A stretch of DNA of 64,000 nucleotides from SLSG01 sp964477035 (GCA_964477035.1 CAYZCW010000004.1:186001-250000); one strand, 5' to 3'; counted from the stretch's first letter, positions 34,259-43,694 are shown. Program-made: numbers and translations. Notes: generated from the letters alone by a model not told the origin.

Positions 34259-35113
34259 ATGGCCATGACCACAACAGCACTTCCTCACAACGGCAAAAAC
34301 CAGACGCATCCGGATGGGCCCGGGACCCGTCCGGAAGGGCCTGATGCCCCTCAGGGTGAACCAGGCCCCCGGCAGGATGGGTCCGGAAATCGCACGGAAG
34401 GGCTCAGCCCCCGGCCCCTGCAGAAAATGTTCATGGCCGTGCCCCCATCCTACGATTTTCTGAACCGCCTGCTGACCCTTCGCCTGGATGAGCGTTGGAG
34501 AAAACTGGCAGCCAGGGAGGTGCTGGCCGGGGAGCCCCGCAGGGTGCTGGACCTTTGCACAGGGACAGGCGATCTGGCCCTGAGGATGCGAAGGAAGGCC
34601 GGGCTGCAGACGGCCATATGGGGTCTGGACTACAGCGAGCCGATGCTGGAAAGGGCCCGGAAGAAACACCTGGGGCCGGGATCCGCTCCTCTGGAGTTCG
34701 TACACGGGGATGCGGCGGCCATGCCTTTCGATGACGGCTTTTTTGATGCCATGGGCATTGCGTTCGCCTTTCGCAACCTGAGTTTTAAAAACCCCGACAC
34801 CCCCCGGTTCCTCTCAGAGATACTGAGGGTGCTGCGTCCCGGAGGCCGGTTTGTGGTGGTGGAGACCAGCCAGCCACCCTGCCGCCTGTGGCGCATCCTG
34901 GTGCATGCCTACCTCAAATACCTTACCGTACCCCTGGGGGGGCGGATATCGGGCAATCGCGGGGCTTACCATTACCTGGCCCACTCTGCGGTTCATTTTT
35001 ACAATGCCCGGGAGGTGCGGCAACTCCTGCTGGATGCCGGGTTCGAAAAAGTCTCCTGCCGGCTGCTTCTGGGTGGGGTGGCGGCCCTGTGGGTGGCCGT
35101 GGCACCCGAATGA
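34259..35113 (+). CDS. menG: Demethylmenaquinone methyltransferase (UbiE/MenG)
   Basis: 284 residues. The SAM-binding domain starts near residue 55: LQKMFMAVPPSYDFLNRLLTLRLDERWR, LDLCTGTGDLALRM (motif I, about 95-108), GLDYSEPMLERAR, EFVHGDAAAMPFDDGFFDAMGIAFAFRNL, LRVLRPGGRFVVVE. It makes menaquinone in the last step. The N-terminal 50 residues are unusual: low-complexity, rich in Pro, Gly and acidic residues, absent from typical UbiE/MenG proteins (about 235-245 residues). The next internal ATG (34427) would delete the conserved start of the domain, so the extension seems to be translated; ATG 34265 is an equal alternative to 34259. Confidence 0.88.
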   Translation: MAMTTTALPHNGKNQTHPDGPGTRPEGPDAPQGEPGPRQDGSGNRTEGLSPRPLQKMFMAVPPSYDFLNRLLTLRLDERWRKLAAREVLAGEPRRVLDLCTGTGDLALRMRRKAGLQTAIWGLDYSEPMLERARKKHLGPGSAPLEFVHGDAAAMPFDDGFFDAMGIAFAFRNLSFKNPDTPRFLSEILRVLRPGGRFVVVETSQPPCRLWRILVHAYLKYLTVPLGGRISGNRGAYHYLAHSAVHFYNAREVRQLLLDAGFEKVSCRLLLGGVAALWVAVAPE

Positions 35114-35140
35114 AACAGGAGGGTACCCTCCCCCTGCGAC

Positions 35141-35950
35141 CTACCGGCTGTGGATGAACTCATGCGACAACAGCCGGATGATCAATCCCTGCGGCAACAA
35201 GGAGGCCAGCAGAAAAAAGGCTTTCAGTTTCCTGCCCGGAAAGATGATTTCCCGGCCCCTGAGCATGCCATCAATGCCCTCCCTGGCCACCTTTTCCGGT
35301 GAGGTCGTGGTTTGCCGTCCGAGCCAGCCCGAAACCGCGATGCGCTGACGGACCCGGTCATTGGTGGGCACGCCCGATGGAAATATTCCGGACACGCTGA
35401 CAGGGGTCCCTCCCAGTTCATGGCGCAGGGCCCGGGTGAAGAAGTAAACATAAGCCTTGCTCGCGCTGTACACGCATTTCCCCGCGAGGGGCATGAAGCT
35501 GGCCAGGCTGCCCACATTCAGGATGTGTGCCCGGGATCTGGAACGCAGGGTGGGCAGGAACAATCTCGTAAGTAGTGTGGCGGCGCGGATGTTCAGGGTG
35601 AGCATGTCGGCCACTTCCTCCTCCGGCATGTCCTCCAGCAGCCCGTTGAAGCCAACCCCGACATTGTTGATCAAGGCATGGACCTGCAGATTGTTTTCGG
35701 TGACATAAGCAAACACTTCGTGGCAGCCGCTCTCCTTGCCCAGGTCTTTTTCCACTCCCCGGCACCGAATGCCGAACCTTGTTTCCAGTTCCGCGCAAAG
35801 ACCGGGGAGTCCCGACCCGGGAAGGGCTATCAGCATCAGGTTCATGCCACGGCGGGCACACTCCGCGGCAAAGGCCCTGCCGATCCCGCTGCTTGCACCG
35901 GTGATCAGGGTCCAGTGATCCGTGTTTCCAGCCTGGTTATTCGTTCGCAT
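35141..35950 (-). CDS. Short-chain dehydrogenase/reductase
   Basis: 269 residues. Classical SDR: ITGASSGIGRAF NAD(P)-binding loop (about 15-27), ALINNVGVG (variant of NNAG), NVGSLASF with the catalytic serine, and YSASKAYVYFF with tyrosine and lysine (YxxxK). A C-terminal hydrophobic and basic segment (KLKAFFLLASLLPQGLIIRLL) may touch the membrane, as in lipid-acting members. Substrate unknown. It starts 3 nt after the epimerase gene, as the last gene of a four-gene run with a peptidase, a CPBP protein and the epimerase. Confidence 0.85.
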   Translation of the reverse strand: MRTNNQAGNTDHWTLITGASSGIGRAFAAECARRGMNLMLIALPGSGLPGLCAELETRFGIRCRGVEKDLGKESGCHEVFAYVTENNLQVHALINNVGVGFNGLLEDMPEEEVADMLTLNIRAATLLTRLFLPTLRSRSRAHILNVGSLASFMPLAGKCVYSASKAYVYFFTRALRHELGGTPVSVSGIFPSGVPTNDRVRQRIAVSGWLGRQTTTSPEKVAREGIDGMLRGREIIFPGRKLKAFFLLASLLPQGLIIRLLSHEFIHSR

Positions 35951-35953
35951 CTG

Positions 35954-36946
35954 TCAGCCGGTTTTGTTTTCCTTCAACCATTGCAGGGTCTGGCCGATGC
36001 CCTCTTTAACCGGACTGATGGCATAGCCCAGTTCAATTCGGGCCTTGTTGCTGCTGACCCTCCGGTGGTGCAGGTATTGACGTATCCATCCGGGGGTGAT
36101 CATGGGGGGGGTGCCTGAAAGGCGGGCCATCAGGGTCATGCCTGCGGCGGCCAGCCAAAGCAGTGGATAGGGAACACGCACAACCACCCTGGGCCGGCCG
36201 GTGCATTCCCCGATGAGCCGGAACAGGCTGTTGAAAGACAGGTTTTCACCGCCCAGGTTGTATTTCTGGCCGCTGCGCCCTTTCTCCATGGCCAGCAAGT
36301 GGCCGCGCACCACATCGTTGACGAATACATAGTTGCCGATGGTCCGCCCGTTTCCCGGGATGATGCGCCAGCGACCCCTGCGGTAGAGCGAGATGATCCG
36401 GGTGACCGAGTTGCTTTCGTTGATGGCCCCCGGGCCGAACACCCTGGTGGGTGCCACAATGACCACCTCCAGGCCCTGCCCGGCATACCGCCTGCATTCC
36501 TTCTCGGCCAGTGACTTGGTTTCCGCATAGGGGGTAAGCTGTGTCCCGGGATGGGGGTCGTCCTCGCGGGCGTCACGGACTGCGTCGGTGGGGAGGAGGG
36601 TGCCGGCCGTGGAGGTAAACACCACCCGCCTGACGCCTTCCCTTTTTGCAGCCTCCAGCAGGTTGATGGTGCCCTCCACATTGACCGTGTGAAAACGGGA
36701 CGGGTCCTTTGCAAATGGCTTGGCGAAGGCGGCCAGGTGAAATACATGGGTGCAGCCTTTCATGGCCCTTTCAACGGATTCCTTATCGGTAATGTCCCCT
36801 TCGAACAGCCTGATCCCGGGTCGGTCCAGATGGGATGCCCCGGTCAGGGAACGGACAAGCAGGTGGACTGTCTCCCCCCTTTCGGCCAGGGCTCCGGCCA
36901 GGTGCCCCCCGATGAATCCCGTTCCTCCTGTCAGCAAATACTTCAT
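35954..36946 (-). CDS. NAD-dependent epimerase/dehydratase (extended SDR)
   Basis: 330 residues from ATG 36946, which overlaps the upstream CPBP stop codon as ATGA. Extended SDR: YLLTGGTGFIGGHLA (residues 3-17), FHLAAFAKPF, FTSTAGTLL, PYAETKSLAE (YxxxK), TRVFGPG and GRTIGNYVFVNDVVRGHLLAM. The overall look is that of the dihydroflavonol reductase/3-beta-hydroxysteroid dehydrogenase subgroup rather than a sugar epimerase. Translational coupling to a membrane protease-like gene and to a second SDR suggests a lipid or isoprenoid reaction, but the substrate cannot be read from sequence. Confidence 0.85.
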   Translation of the reverse strand: MKYLLTGGTGFIGGHLAGALAERGETVHLLVRSLTGASHLDRPGIRLFEGDITDKESVERAMKGCTHVFHLAAFAKPFAKDPSRFHTVNVEGTINLLEAAKREGVRRVVFTSTAGTLLPTDAVRDAREDDPHPGTQLTPYAETKSLAEKECRRYAGQGLEVVIVAPTRVFGPGAINESNSVTRIISLYRRGRWRIIPGNGRTIGNYVFVNDVVRGHLLAMEKGRSGQKYNLGGENLSFNSLFRLIGECTGRPRVVVRVPYPLLWLAAAGMTLMARLSGTPPMITPGWIRQYLHHRRVSSNKARIELGYAISPVKEGIGQTLQWLKENKTG

Positions 36947-37689
36947 TTCTTTTTTGTTCTGAAGACAAAATGCATGTCGGGCCTGAAATGAACGGCACCC
37001 ATCTCGGCCGACACCGACAGGGTCAGGTGCAGGATCCATGCCATGAAAAAACCGCCGCTTTGTAAAGACAGCAGGCAGAGAATGATCCCGAACACCAGGG
37101 ACCCGGCAGCTTCCCGGTAGCCGTTCTGGAGGTGGACGGCCACATAAAGCAGCAGGTTCACGGCCAGTGCAGGGCCCGGCCCGAAGGCTTCGGCCCAGGA
37201 AAACAGCAGGAGCCCCCGGAAGAGGAATTCGTACCCCAGCAGGTAGAGGCCCCAGCCTGCCACACTGGTCAGGATTGCCAGGGGGTCCCAAAGGGGAAGA
37301 CGCATCAGGGGCAGGCGGTTACCGGCTCCCAGGTGGCGGGCGCTGGTGACCATCACCAGGGCCGCCAGGGCCATCAGGGCAGGCAGGGATCCGGGCAGGT
37401 AGGGCCGACCGGTCATGAGCCTGGCCGGCTCCAGGGAAAAAAACGGGAAAAACGCCAGGGCCGGCAGCAACCCAAAGAAAACCAGCCCCAATCCCTTTCG
37501 GTATAAAAACCCCTGCACCACTTCGTTTCTTTTTTCTTGCAGCGCAAGCACATTTCCGTTGCTTGCCGGGTGGCCGCCAAGCCGCTGGTAGGCCAGGAAG
37601 GCCAGCACGGTCAAGGCCACGGCATACAATGCCTTCAGAAGGGATAGCAGTTCCAGGGTGTCCATCGATGGATCAGATTGTGTGATCAA
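36943..37689 (-). CDS. CPBP-type intramembrane protein with altered first motif
   Basis: 248 residues, 6-8 membrane segments. A second start at 37665 (MDTLELL) is possible. CPBP (Rce1-like) motifs: YEFLFRG at 153-159, where the usual double glutamate is Tyr-Glu (Y153, E154); YVAVHLQNG with H186; and AWILHLTLS with H221. One catalytic glutamate and both histidines are kept, so activity is possible but not sure. Family members cut prenylated or other small proteins in the membrane, or act in immunity and maturation. It starts 8 nt after the peptidase gene and overlaps the epimerase start. Confidence 0.7.
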   Translation of the reverse strand: MITQSDPSMDTLELLSLLKALYAVALTVLAFLAYQRLGGHPASNGNVLALQEKRNEVVQGFLYRKGLGLVFFGLLPALAFFPFFSLEPARLMTGRPYLPGSLPALMALAALVMVTSARHLGAGNRLPLMRLPLWDPLAILTSVAGWGLYLLGYEFLFRGLLLFSWAEAFGPGPALAVNLLLYVAVHLQNGYREAAGSLVFGIILCLLSLQSGGFFMAWILHLTLSVSAEMGAVHFRPDMHFVFRTKKK

Positions 37690-37697
37690 CGTCCGGT

Positions 37698-39734
37698 TCA
37701 GAAGTGCGTCAGCGCCTGCTTCACCGCGTCAAACATGGGCTGGTTGCTGATCTGTTTCCCCACGGCACGGGCCATCCAATGGCGCGGGGTCAGCCGGCCC
37801 ATGGAAAACATGCGCAGGGTCTCCCCGGCAAAGTCCTTGTCCTGCATGTGATCCTCCAGCTGGAACATGATCAGCCGTCCGTAGGGGTAGTTCGACAGGT
37901 AGAGCGGCGATTGGATCATGTGGGAATAAATGGCCAGCAGGGGCACGTCCCGCTCCCCGAACACATCGGCATAATATTCGTTCCAGATGCCGGCCGCGAT
38001 CCCGATCACCGCTTCCTTAAGCTCATCGGCAGTCGCCCGGGGATTGTCATACAGCCACTTCCATACCTCCATGTCGACCAGGGATACCCCCATCATTTCA
38101 TAATTGTCCCAGAACACATCCAGGACCTCCAGGACCTCCTGCATGGGGTCCGGCCGGCTGATGCCCAGCAGGTCCATGTCCCTTCGCTGGAACATAAAGG
38201 CCAGGGCTTCGGTAAAGGCCGTGTTGGGAATGCCGTTGATGAAATAATTCCCCGTCATATGGGTGCTGATGGTCTGCTCCACATTGTGCCCGTATTCATG
38301 CACGGCGATGTTGTACCCTTTGTAATCCATCCCGCCGGGCCCGATACGTGTCCGCAGGTGGGAAGGCATGCTGCGCATGGAGGTGCGCCAGGCGTGCCCG
38401 GATCCCCTTGCCGGATCCACATCGATGCGGGAGGCGATGAACGCCGACTGATCGGCAGGGAATCCCAGCTCCCGCAGAAAGAACGGCAGGTCACGGTTGA
38501 AAGCCTCTGCGTCCGGATAGCGCCTTGTGGTGATCGCATCCAGCTCTTCCTCGGCGATGCCGCTCCTTGCCTTGAAGCCATCGTACCAGAGATCAAAGGG
38601 CCGGAGCTCACGACCGAGCCGCTGGCTGATCAGTTGTCCCATTTCGCGGATCAGCGGGGAAGCAGCGTATTCCCTGAACAGGACCTCCACTTCTTCCTGG
38701 GGAATTTCCATGGTGCCGTTGAAATGCCGTTGGATATAGGTATCCATCGTCGGATAATAGGGGTCGACCGACTGCAGGGCCCTGAAATTGGCCAGCAGGT
38801 GCTCATACCTGCGGGTGTCCTCGGGGGCCAGTTCCACCGGCTGCCCGTCCTGCCATGTTTCGTTGCTGTATGGATTCCAGGTATATTCCCGGCTGTTGAT
38901 TACCTCCAGGGGGATGTCCTGTTTGATGATCCGCAGCATGACCTGGTAAAGCATATCCATTTTTTCCAGGCCGTCCGGTTGACCGTAATTGGAGCGGATC
39001 TCGTCGCGGAGGTTCCAGTGCGCAAGCAACTTCATCTGCTCAGGGAAGAGACTGTTGCCCTCCGGTCCGACCAGCTTGCCGGCAAAAATATTGTATTCCG
39101 AAATATAAAGCCTTCCCTGGCTGTATACCCGGTTCATTTCCTGGAGCAGGGCAGGGGGCACCCTGGCCGTGAAATAGTCACCCAGCCTGGCCATGCCCCA
39201 TTGGGTGTCATCCCACTGTCCTCCAAGGGCGTTTTTTTCCTCCAGGGTGTAGTGGGGGAAGTTCAGGGTGATGAAAAAGGCAATCTGGTTGTTGTAGAAG
39301 TCCTCCTGCAGGTGGGACGAGGCGCTGTAGGCCCCGAACAGCTGATCGATCGGGTGAATGGGTCCCCGGTCCTCATGAATCTGCCTGTTCAGCTCCAGGG
39401 TGATGCGGTTCATGTAACCATACAGGTGTTCAAAATAATGGTCCAGGCGTTCGAATACCAGAAGCCTTTCCTCTTCCGAGGCAATGAATTGCCGGGTGCA
39501 GAAGTCCTCGAAGTCCCCGGCATCTCCGTCGCTGCTGCGCCACAGGCCGGCGGTTTGCTGCACCCCACGGCTGATGCGGTCGTGCTGGTCCGGTCCGTGG
39601 GTTTCGGAAAGCAGGTCGATGACCCTGTCGATGGTGGCAGCGTCCACCGGACTGGTTTCCGTGCCGGGCCCGGCTGGCTGCTGACAGGCCCCCAGAAGGA
39701 ACAGGGCTGCAAGGTAAACGAAGGGTTTATTCAT
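37698..39734 (-). CDS. Zinc peptidase lipoprotein, M3-like
   Basis: 678 residues from ATG 39734 (MNKPFVYLAALFLLGACQQ, lipobox cysteine C16). The frame extends upstream but a promoter element at 39761-39768 rules that out. The mature protein is mostly helical, with HEYGH at 479-483 and NTAFTEALAF giving the third zinc ligand (E509), the M3-type gluzincin spacing. Upstream, GMDYKGYNIAVHEYG and downstream MVSLVDMEVWKWLYDN fit an oligopeptidase-like closed cavity. It is likely a periplasmic or surface-tethered oligopeptidase supplying peptides. First gene of a run with the CPBP protein, epimerase and SDR. Confidence 0.8.
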   Translation of the reverse strand: MNKPFVYLAALFLLGACQQPAGPGTETSPVDAATIDRVIDLLSETHGPDQHDRISRGVQQTAGLWRSSDGDAGDFEDFCTRQFIASEEERLLVFERLDHYFEHLYGYMNRITLELNRQIHEDRGPIHPIDQLFGAYSASSHLQEDFYNNQIAFFITLNFPHYTLEEKNALGGQWDDTQWGMARLGDYFTARVPPALLQEMNRVYSQGRLYISEYNIFAGKLVGPEGNSLFPEQMKLLAHWNLRDEIRSNYGQPDGLEKMDMLYQVMLRIIKQDIPLEVINSREYTWNPYSNETWQDGQPVELAPEDTRRYEHLLANFRALQSVDPYYPTMDTYIQRHFNGTMEIPQEEVEVLFREYAASPLIREMGQLISQRLGRELRPFDLWYDGFKARSGIAEEELDAITTRRYPDAEAFNRDLPFFLRELGFPADQSAFIASRIDVDPARGSGHAWRTSMRSMPSHLRTRIGPGGMDYKGYNIAVHEYGHNVEQTISTHMTGNYFINGIPNTAFTEALAFMFQRRDMDLLGISRPDPMQEVLEVLDVFWDNYEMMGVSLVDMEVWKWLYDNPRATADELKEAVIGIAAGIWNEYYADVFGERDVPLLAIYSHMIQSPLYLSNYPYGRLIMFQLEDHMQDKDFAGETLRMFSMGRLTPRHWMARAVGKQISNQPMFDAVKQALTHF

Positions 39735-39760
39735 GGTTTGTCTGTTTGGGATTTCTCCTA

Positions 39761-39768
39761 CAAACCTA
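39761..39768 (-). promoter_or_regulatory. -7 promoter element of the peptidase operon
   Basis: TAGGTTTG on the minus strand matches TAnnTTTG, preceded by a T-rich run; predicted leader about 20 nt. Confidence 0.55.
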
Positions 39769-39867
39769 AAAAAAAAAAGCAGACCTTCCACCTGCCCGGT
39801 TCTTCCGATTCTCCTGCCCATCAGGCCGTGGGCAGGGACATACATGCCGGGAAGGAGCATCTTGGAT

Positions 39868-41508
39868 TTAGGGTCTTTTCTTTAACGACTTGAGTTTGGC
39901 CGGGATGCTTTCGGAGGCGTCCACAAAAGGAAGAAGTACCAGGTCGGCCCCGGCAATTTCCAGTTCCTTGGCCGTTCGCCCGGTGTAGGAGGTCAGGGCA
40001 ATTTTCCCTTCATAACCGGCATGCTTGAGGTATTTGATCAGGGCAAGGTTGACGGCTTTGTCGTCCAGGGTGGAAATCACGCACTGGGCGCGCAGGGGCA
40101 GGATTTCAGGCAGTTCCGGGTCATCTGCATCGCCGTATTGCCCTGCCCGTCCTTTTCTCTTCCAGCGCTTCAGGGCCCTGGGATCGAAGTCGACGCCAAA
40201 CACACGGAACCCCTCATTTTCCAGGCTTTTGGCGATGTTGTTGCCATACATTCCCAGCCCAAACAGGATGACATCGTAGGTTGTGCCTTCATTTTCGTTC
40301 CCTGCCGACTCCATGTCCGGATTTTTTTTCTCGAACAGGCCCAGGGCGGGCGACACCCGTTCGTACAGCTGGTGTGAATACATGATCAGGTAGGTGGAGA
40401 TTCCAATGGTGATCAGTCCCACGAGCGTAATCAGTCCCAGCGTCTCCTCATCGATCTGCCCCAGGCTCATGCCCAGGGCGGCCAGGATGAGGGAAAACTC
40501 AGAGATCTGCGCCACATTCAAACCTGCAAGGAAGCCGGTCCGTTTGCGGTACCCCATGATCCCGAGGATGATCATGACGATCACCGGGTTGCCGATCAGC
40601 ACGAACAGCGAAAGCACCACGGCCGGTCCGATCTGCTGGCCCAGCAGAGGCACGTTGACCTGGCTGCCCAGGTGGATGAAGAAAAACAGCAGCAGGAAGT
40701 CCCGCACCGAAATGAGCCTGCCGGCCACCACTTCACGGTAAGGGGTGGAAGCCAGGGAGATGCCCCCCAGGAAGGCCCCCACTTCCTTGCTGAACCCGAG
40801 GAAATCGCTCAGGGCCGCCAGGGCGATCGCCCAGGCCAAAGCGAACAATACAAGCAGCTCCGGGGTGCGTGCCATCAGGGAGGTGACCCGTGTGAGTACG
40901 TAGCGCATGAGCAGCAGGACCAGCAGGATCAGCCCGATGCCCTTGACGGCCACGGCCAGGATCTCATGCCACAGGGTACCCTCGGACGGGGTGCCCATGG
41001 CCGACAGGACGATCATGGCGAGAATCACCACGATGTCCTGCACGATGAGGAACCCGATGGAGATCTGTCCGTGCAGGGAACTGATCTCTTTTTTGTCCGA
41101 AAGCAGTTTGACGATGATGATGGTCGAGGAAAAGGTGAGCGCGACGGCGATGTAAATGCTGGTGACCGGCTCAAAGCCAAGCCAGAGGCAGATAAAGTAG
41201 CCAAATACCGAAGTGAACAGCACCTGCCCGAGGCCGGCATACAGGGCCACCTTGCCGGTCGAGCGAATCAGTCCCACGTCCAGCTTCAGCCCCACGGCAA
41301 ACAAAAGCACGGCAATGCCCATTTCGGACAGCAGGAGGATCTTGTCGTCCGAGCGCAGCAAGTCGATCCCATAGGGCCCGACAATCAGTCCCACGGCAAT
41401 GAATGCCACGATCAGCGGCTGCCGTAGCAGCCGGCCGATGAAGCCTGCCGCGACCGCGATGCCCAATATGGCCGCAAACTCCAGAAAAGTATCGGAAAAT
41501 ACTTCCAT
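39868..41508 (-). CDS. Kef-type cation:proton antiporter with TrkA-N domain
   Basis: 546 residues. Residues about 5-385 form the CPA2 membrane domain (12-13 segments) with VGLIVGPYGID, SEMGIAVLLFAVGLKLD, ALTFSSTIIIVKLLSD and IGFLIVQDIVVILAM. Residues about 415-535 form a Rossmann RCK/TrkA-N domain: VILFGLGMYGNNIAKSL (GxGxxG variant), GVDFDPRALKRWKRKG, GDADDPEL. Such proteins exchange K+ or Na+ for protons under control of NAD(H) or other ligands. It starts 3 nt after the inositol-phosphatase-like gene, in an operon led by mtaB. Confidence 0.9.
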   Translation of the reverse strand: MEVFSDTFLEFAAILGIAVAAGFIGRLLRQPLIVAFIAVGLIVGPYGIDLLRSDDKILLLSEMGIAVLLFAVGLKLDVGLIRSTGKVALYAGLGQVLFTSVFGYFICLWLGFEPVTSIYIAVALTFSSTIIIVKLLSDKKEISSLHGQISIGFLIVQDIVVILAMIVLSAMGTPSEGTLWHEILAVAVKGIGLILLVLLLMRYVLTRVTSLMARTPELLVLFALAWAIALAALSDFLGFSKEVGAFLGGISLASTPYREVVAGRLISVRDFLLLFFFIHLGSQVNVPLLGQQIGPAVVLSLFVLIGNPVIVMIILGIMGYRKRTGFLAGLNVAQISEFSLILAALGMSLGQIDEETLGLITLVGLITIGISTYLIMYSHQLYERVSPALGLFEKKNPDMESAGNENEGTTYDVILFGLGMYGNNIAKSLENEGFRVFGVDFDPRALKRWKRKGRAGQYGDADDPELPEILPLRAQCVISTLDDKAVNLALIKYLKHAGYEGKIALTSYTGRTAKELEIAGADLVLLPFVDASESIPAKLKSLKKRP

Positions 41509-41511
41509 GGA

Positions 41512-42312
41512 CTAGGCTTTTTTGAACTGGTCGCGGATCTGGGTCAGGAAAGCATGGTACAAGGACGGTCCGGCGGCGACAATCTCTCCTCCGAAAAGGT
41601 AGTTGCCGCCCCCACCGAAGTCGGAGACCTTTCCGCCGGCTTCGCGCACAATCAGGCTGCCGGCCGCCACATCCCAGGGATTGAGGCTGTACTCAAAGAA
41701 AGCATCGAAGCGTCCGCAGGCCACATAGGCCAGGTCGACGGCCGCGCTGCCGAGCCTTCGGAGGCCGTGGGTGTTCTCCATACACCACCTGAACATCTTA
41801 AGGAATGGCTCCATGCGGCTGTAGTCGTGGTAGGGGAAACCGGTGGCGATGAGGCCATCCCTGAGCGAAGGCGGCCTGGATACATGGATCCTTTCCCCGT
41901 TGAGAAAAGAACCCTGTCCGGCCATGGCGGAAAAACACTCCCCGCGGTTTGGCTCATAGACAGTGCCCAAAACCACCTCGGAATCCTGCATCAGGGCAAT
42001 GGAGACGCTGAATACCGGAATCCCGTGGATGAAGTTGGTGGTGCCGTCCAGGGGATCCACCACCCAGCGGTGGCTCTTCCCTTCCCTGCGGATGGTGTTT
42101 TCTTCAACGATGAAACCGGCCTCCGGGATCAATGGCTGAAGCCTTTCCACAATCATCCTCTCGGCCTGCTGGTCCACATAGGTGACAAAATCATGGAGGC
42201 CCTTCACTTCGATATCCGAACGGCTGATGCGTCCGGCCTCTTCCAGTATATAGGCGCCCGCCTCGCGGGCAATCCGTTCTACTTCCGCGCTAATGGATTT
42301 CAGGTCTGTCAT
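41512..42312 (-). CDS. Inositol monophosphatase family protein
   Basis: 266 residues from ATG 42312 (MTDLKSISAEVERIA). Mg-dependent phosphatase motifs: FIVEENT (metal glutamate), WVVDPLDGTTNFIHGIPVFSVSIAL (about 83-107), and NPWDVAAGSLIVREAGG near 205-222. Substrates of the family include inositol phosphates, nucleotide 3'-phosphates (CysQ) and fructose bisphosphate; the sequence is closest in feel to SuhB-type members. It is 59 nt after mtaB and 3 nt before the antiporter. Confidence 0.92.
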   Translation of the reverse strand: MTDLKSISAEVERIAREAGAYILEEAGRISRSDIEVKGLHDFVTYVDQQAERMIVERLQPLIPEAGFIVEENTIRREGKSHRWVVDPLDGTTNFIHGIPVFSVSIALMQDSEVVLGTVYEPNRGECFSAMAGQGSFLNGERIHVSRPPSLRDGLIATGFPYHDYSRMEPFLKMFRWCMENTHGLRRLGSAAVDLAYVACGRFDAFFEYSLNPWDVAAGSLIVREAGGKVSDFGGGGNYLFGGEIVAAGPSLYHAFLTQIRDQFKKA

Positions 42313-42371
42313 GATGTTTGCGTTCGATGGGCAGGGACCAGTGTGTCCGGCCAGGGGATATGGAAAGTCCC

Positions 42372-43688
42372 TCAGACCAGGAAAACGAGGTCGCCGCCCA
42401 GATTGTTCAAATTCACTTCGGTGACCTGGTTCACCAGGGCCGGGTCGTAGTTCGTCTGCACCCGGATGTAATTTTCGGTGAACCCTCCCATGGTGCCGCC
42501 CGCCTGCCCCTCCTCCCAAAGCACCCTGGCGGTCGTGCCGAGCTGGCCCTCATAGAATTTTTTCTTTTTTTCGTCGGACAGGGCATGCACCAGCCTGGAC
42601 CGGTGCTGACGCGTGGCCACAGGGACCTGCTCCGGCATGCGGGCCGCCCGGGTGTTATCCCTTTCGCTGTATGGGAACACGTGGACGTAGGACAGGTCCG
42701 TGTCCCGGATGAACTGCATGGTTTTGTCAAACAGGACATCCGTCTCCCCGGGGAAGCCCACGATCAGATCGGCTGCAATGCAGGCCCGGGGCATCAACGA
42801 CCGGATTTTTTCCACCCGGCCGGCAAACAAGGCGGTATCGTATCGCCGCCCCATGGCCTTCAGCAGCTGGTCGCATCCGGCCTGCAAGGGGATGTGGAAA
42901 TGCGGCATCAGCCGGGACTCCCGGGCCACCAGTTCAATGATCCCGTCGTGCAGCAGGTCCGGTTCGATGGAGGAAATGCGGATGCGTTCAATCCCTTCCA
43001 GGCCCGCCAGGTCATTCAGCAGGTCGATAAAGCGTTCCTTGTGTGCTTTCCCGAAATCACCGATATTGACCCCGCTCAGGACAATTTCCTTCATGCCGGT
43101 GCCGGCCAGCCGGGAGGCTGTCCTGAGGGTGGCTCCGATGGTGCCGCTCCGGCTGTGGCCCCTTGCCATGGGGATGGTGCAATAGGCACAGAAATAGTCG
43201 CAACCATCCTGGATCTTCAGGAAAGACCGGGTGCGGCCCTCTGCCGACCAGGAAGGTTCGAACTGCACGGGCTCATGGGTCAGGACGCCCTCCCGGGCGC
43301 CGGGGACGGGATCCTGGCCCGGAGCGCGGCTGGTTTGCCCCCATCTCTTGATATGCTCGAACAGGCTGAACTTATCGGCATTCCCCAGCACCAAACCCAC
43401 TCCAGGCAGGCGCAGCAGTTCCTCCGGGTTGATCTGGGAATAGCACCCGATGACCGCCACCATGGCTTCCGGGTTCCTATTCATGGCCTGGCGAACCAGG
43501 GCCTTGCAGCGCTTTTCGGCATTTCGTGTCACGGAACAGGAATTGATCACATAGATGTCAGCTTTCCCGGAAAAGGCGACCTGCCGGTAGGTCCCGTTTT
43601 CAAACTGGCGGCTTATGGTGGATGTTTCACTGAAATTCAGCTTACATCCCAGGGTGTGGAATGCGATGGTGCGTGGTGTCTGTCTCAT
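42372..43688 (-). CDS. mtaB: tRNA t6A37 methylthiotransferase
   Basis: 438 residues. N-terminal MTTase domain (FHTLGCKLNFSET, INSCSVTRNAEKRC, IGCYSQ supplying the three auxiliary-cluster cysteines), radical SAM motif GCDYFCAYCTIPMARG near residue 150, and a C-terminal TRAM-like region with FTENYIRVQT. It adds a methylthio group to t6A37 of ANN-reading tRNAs. The CTIPMARG form and the GCKLN start are those of MtaB rather than MiaB or RimO. A -7 element ends 6 nt before the ATG, so the mRNA is probably leaderless. Confidence 0.92.
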   Translation of the reverse strand: MRQTPRTIAFHTLGCKLNFSETSTISRQFENGTYRQVAFSGKADIYVINSCSVTRNAEKRCKALVRQAMNRNPEAMVAVIGCYSQINPEELLRLPGVGLVLGNADKFSLFEHIKRWGQTSRAPGQDPVPGAREGVLTHEPVQFEPSWSAEGRTRSFLKIQDGCDYFCAYCTIPMARGHSRSGTIGATLRTASRLAGTGMKEIVLSGVNIGDFGKAHKERFIDLLNDLAGLEGIERIRISSIEPDLLHDGIIELVARESRLMPHFHIPLQAGCDQLLKAMGRRYDTALFAGRVEKIRSLMPRACIAADLIVGFPGETDVLFDKTMQFIRDTDLSYVHVFPYSERDNTRAARMPEQVPVATRQHRSRLVHALSDEKKKKFYEGQLGTTARVLWEEGQAGGTMGGFTENYIRVQTNYDPALVNQVTEVNLNNLGGDLVFLV

Positions 43689-43694
43689 TTACCA

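Noticed and set aside
37704..39893. 729-codon frame on the plus strand opposite the M3-like peptidase
   Set aside because: Antisense to a gene with zinc-site, lipobox and promoter evidence.
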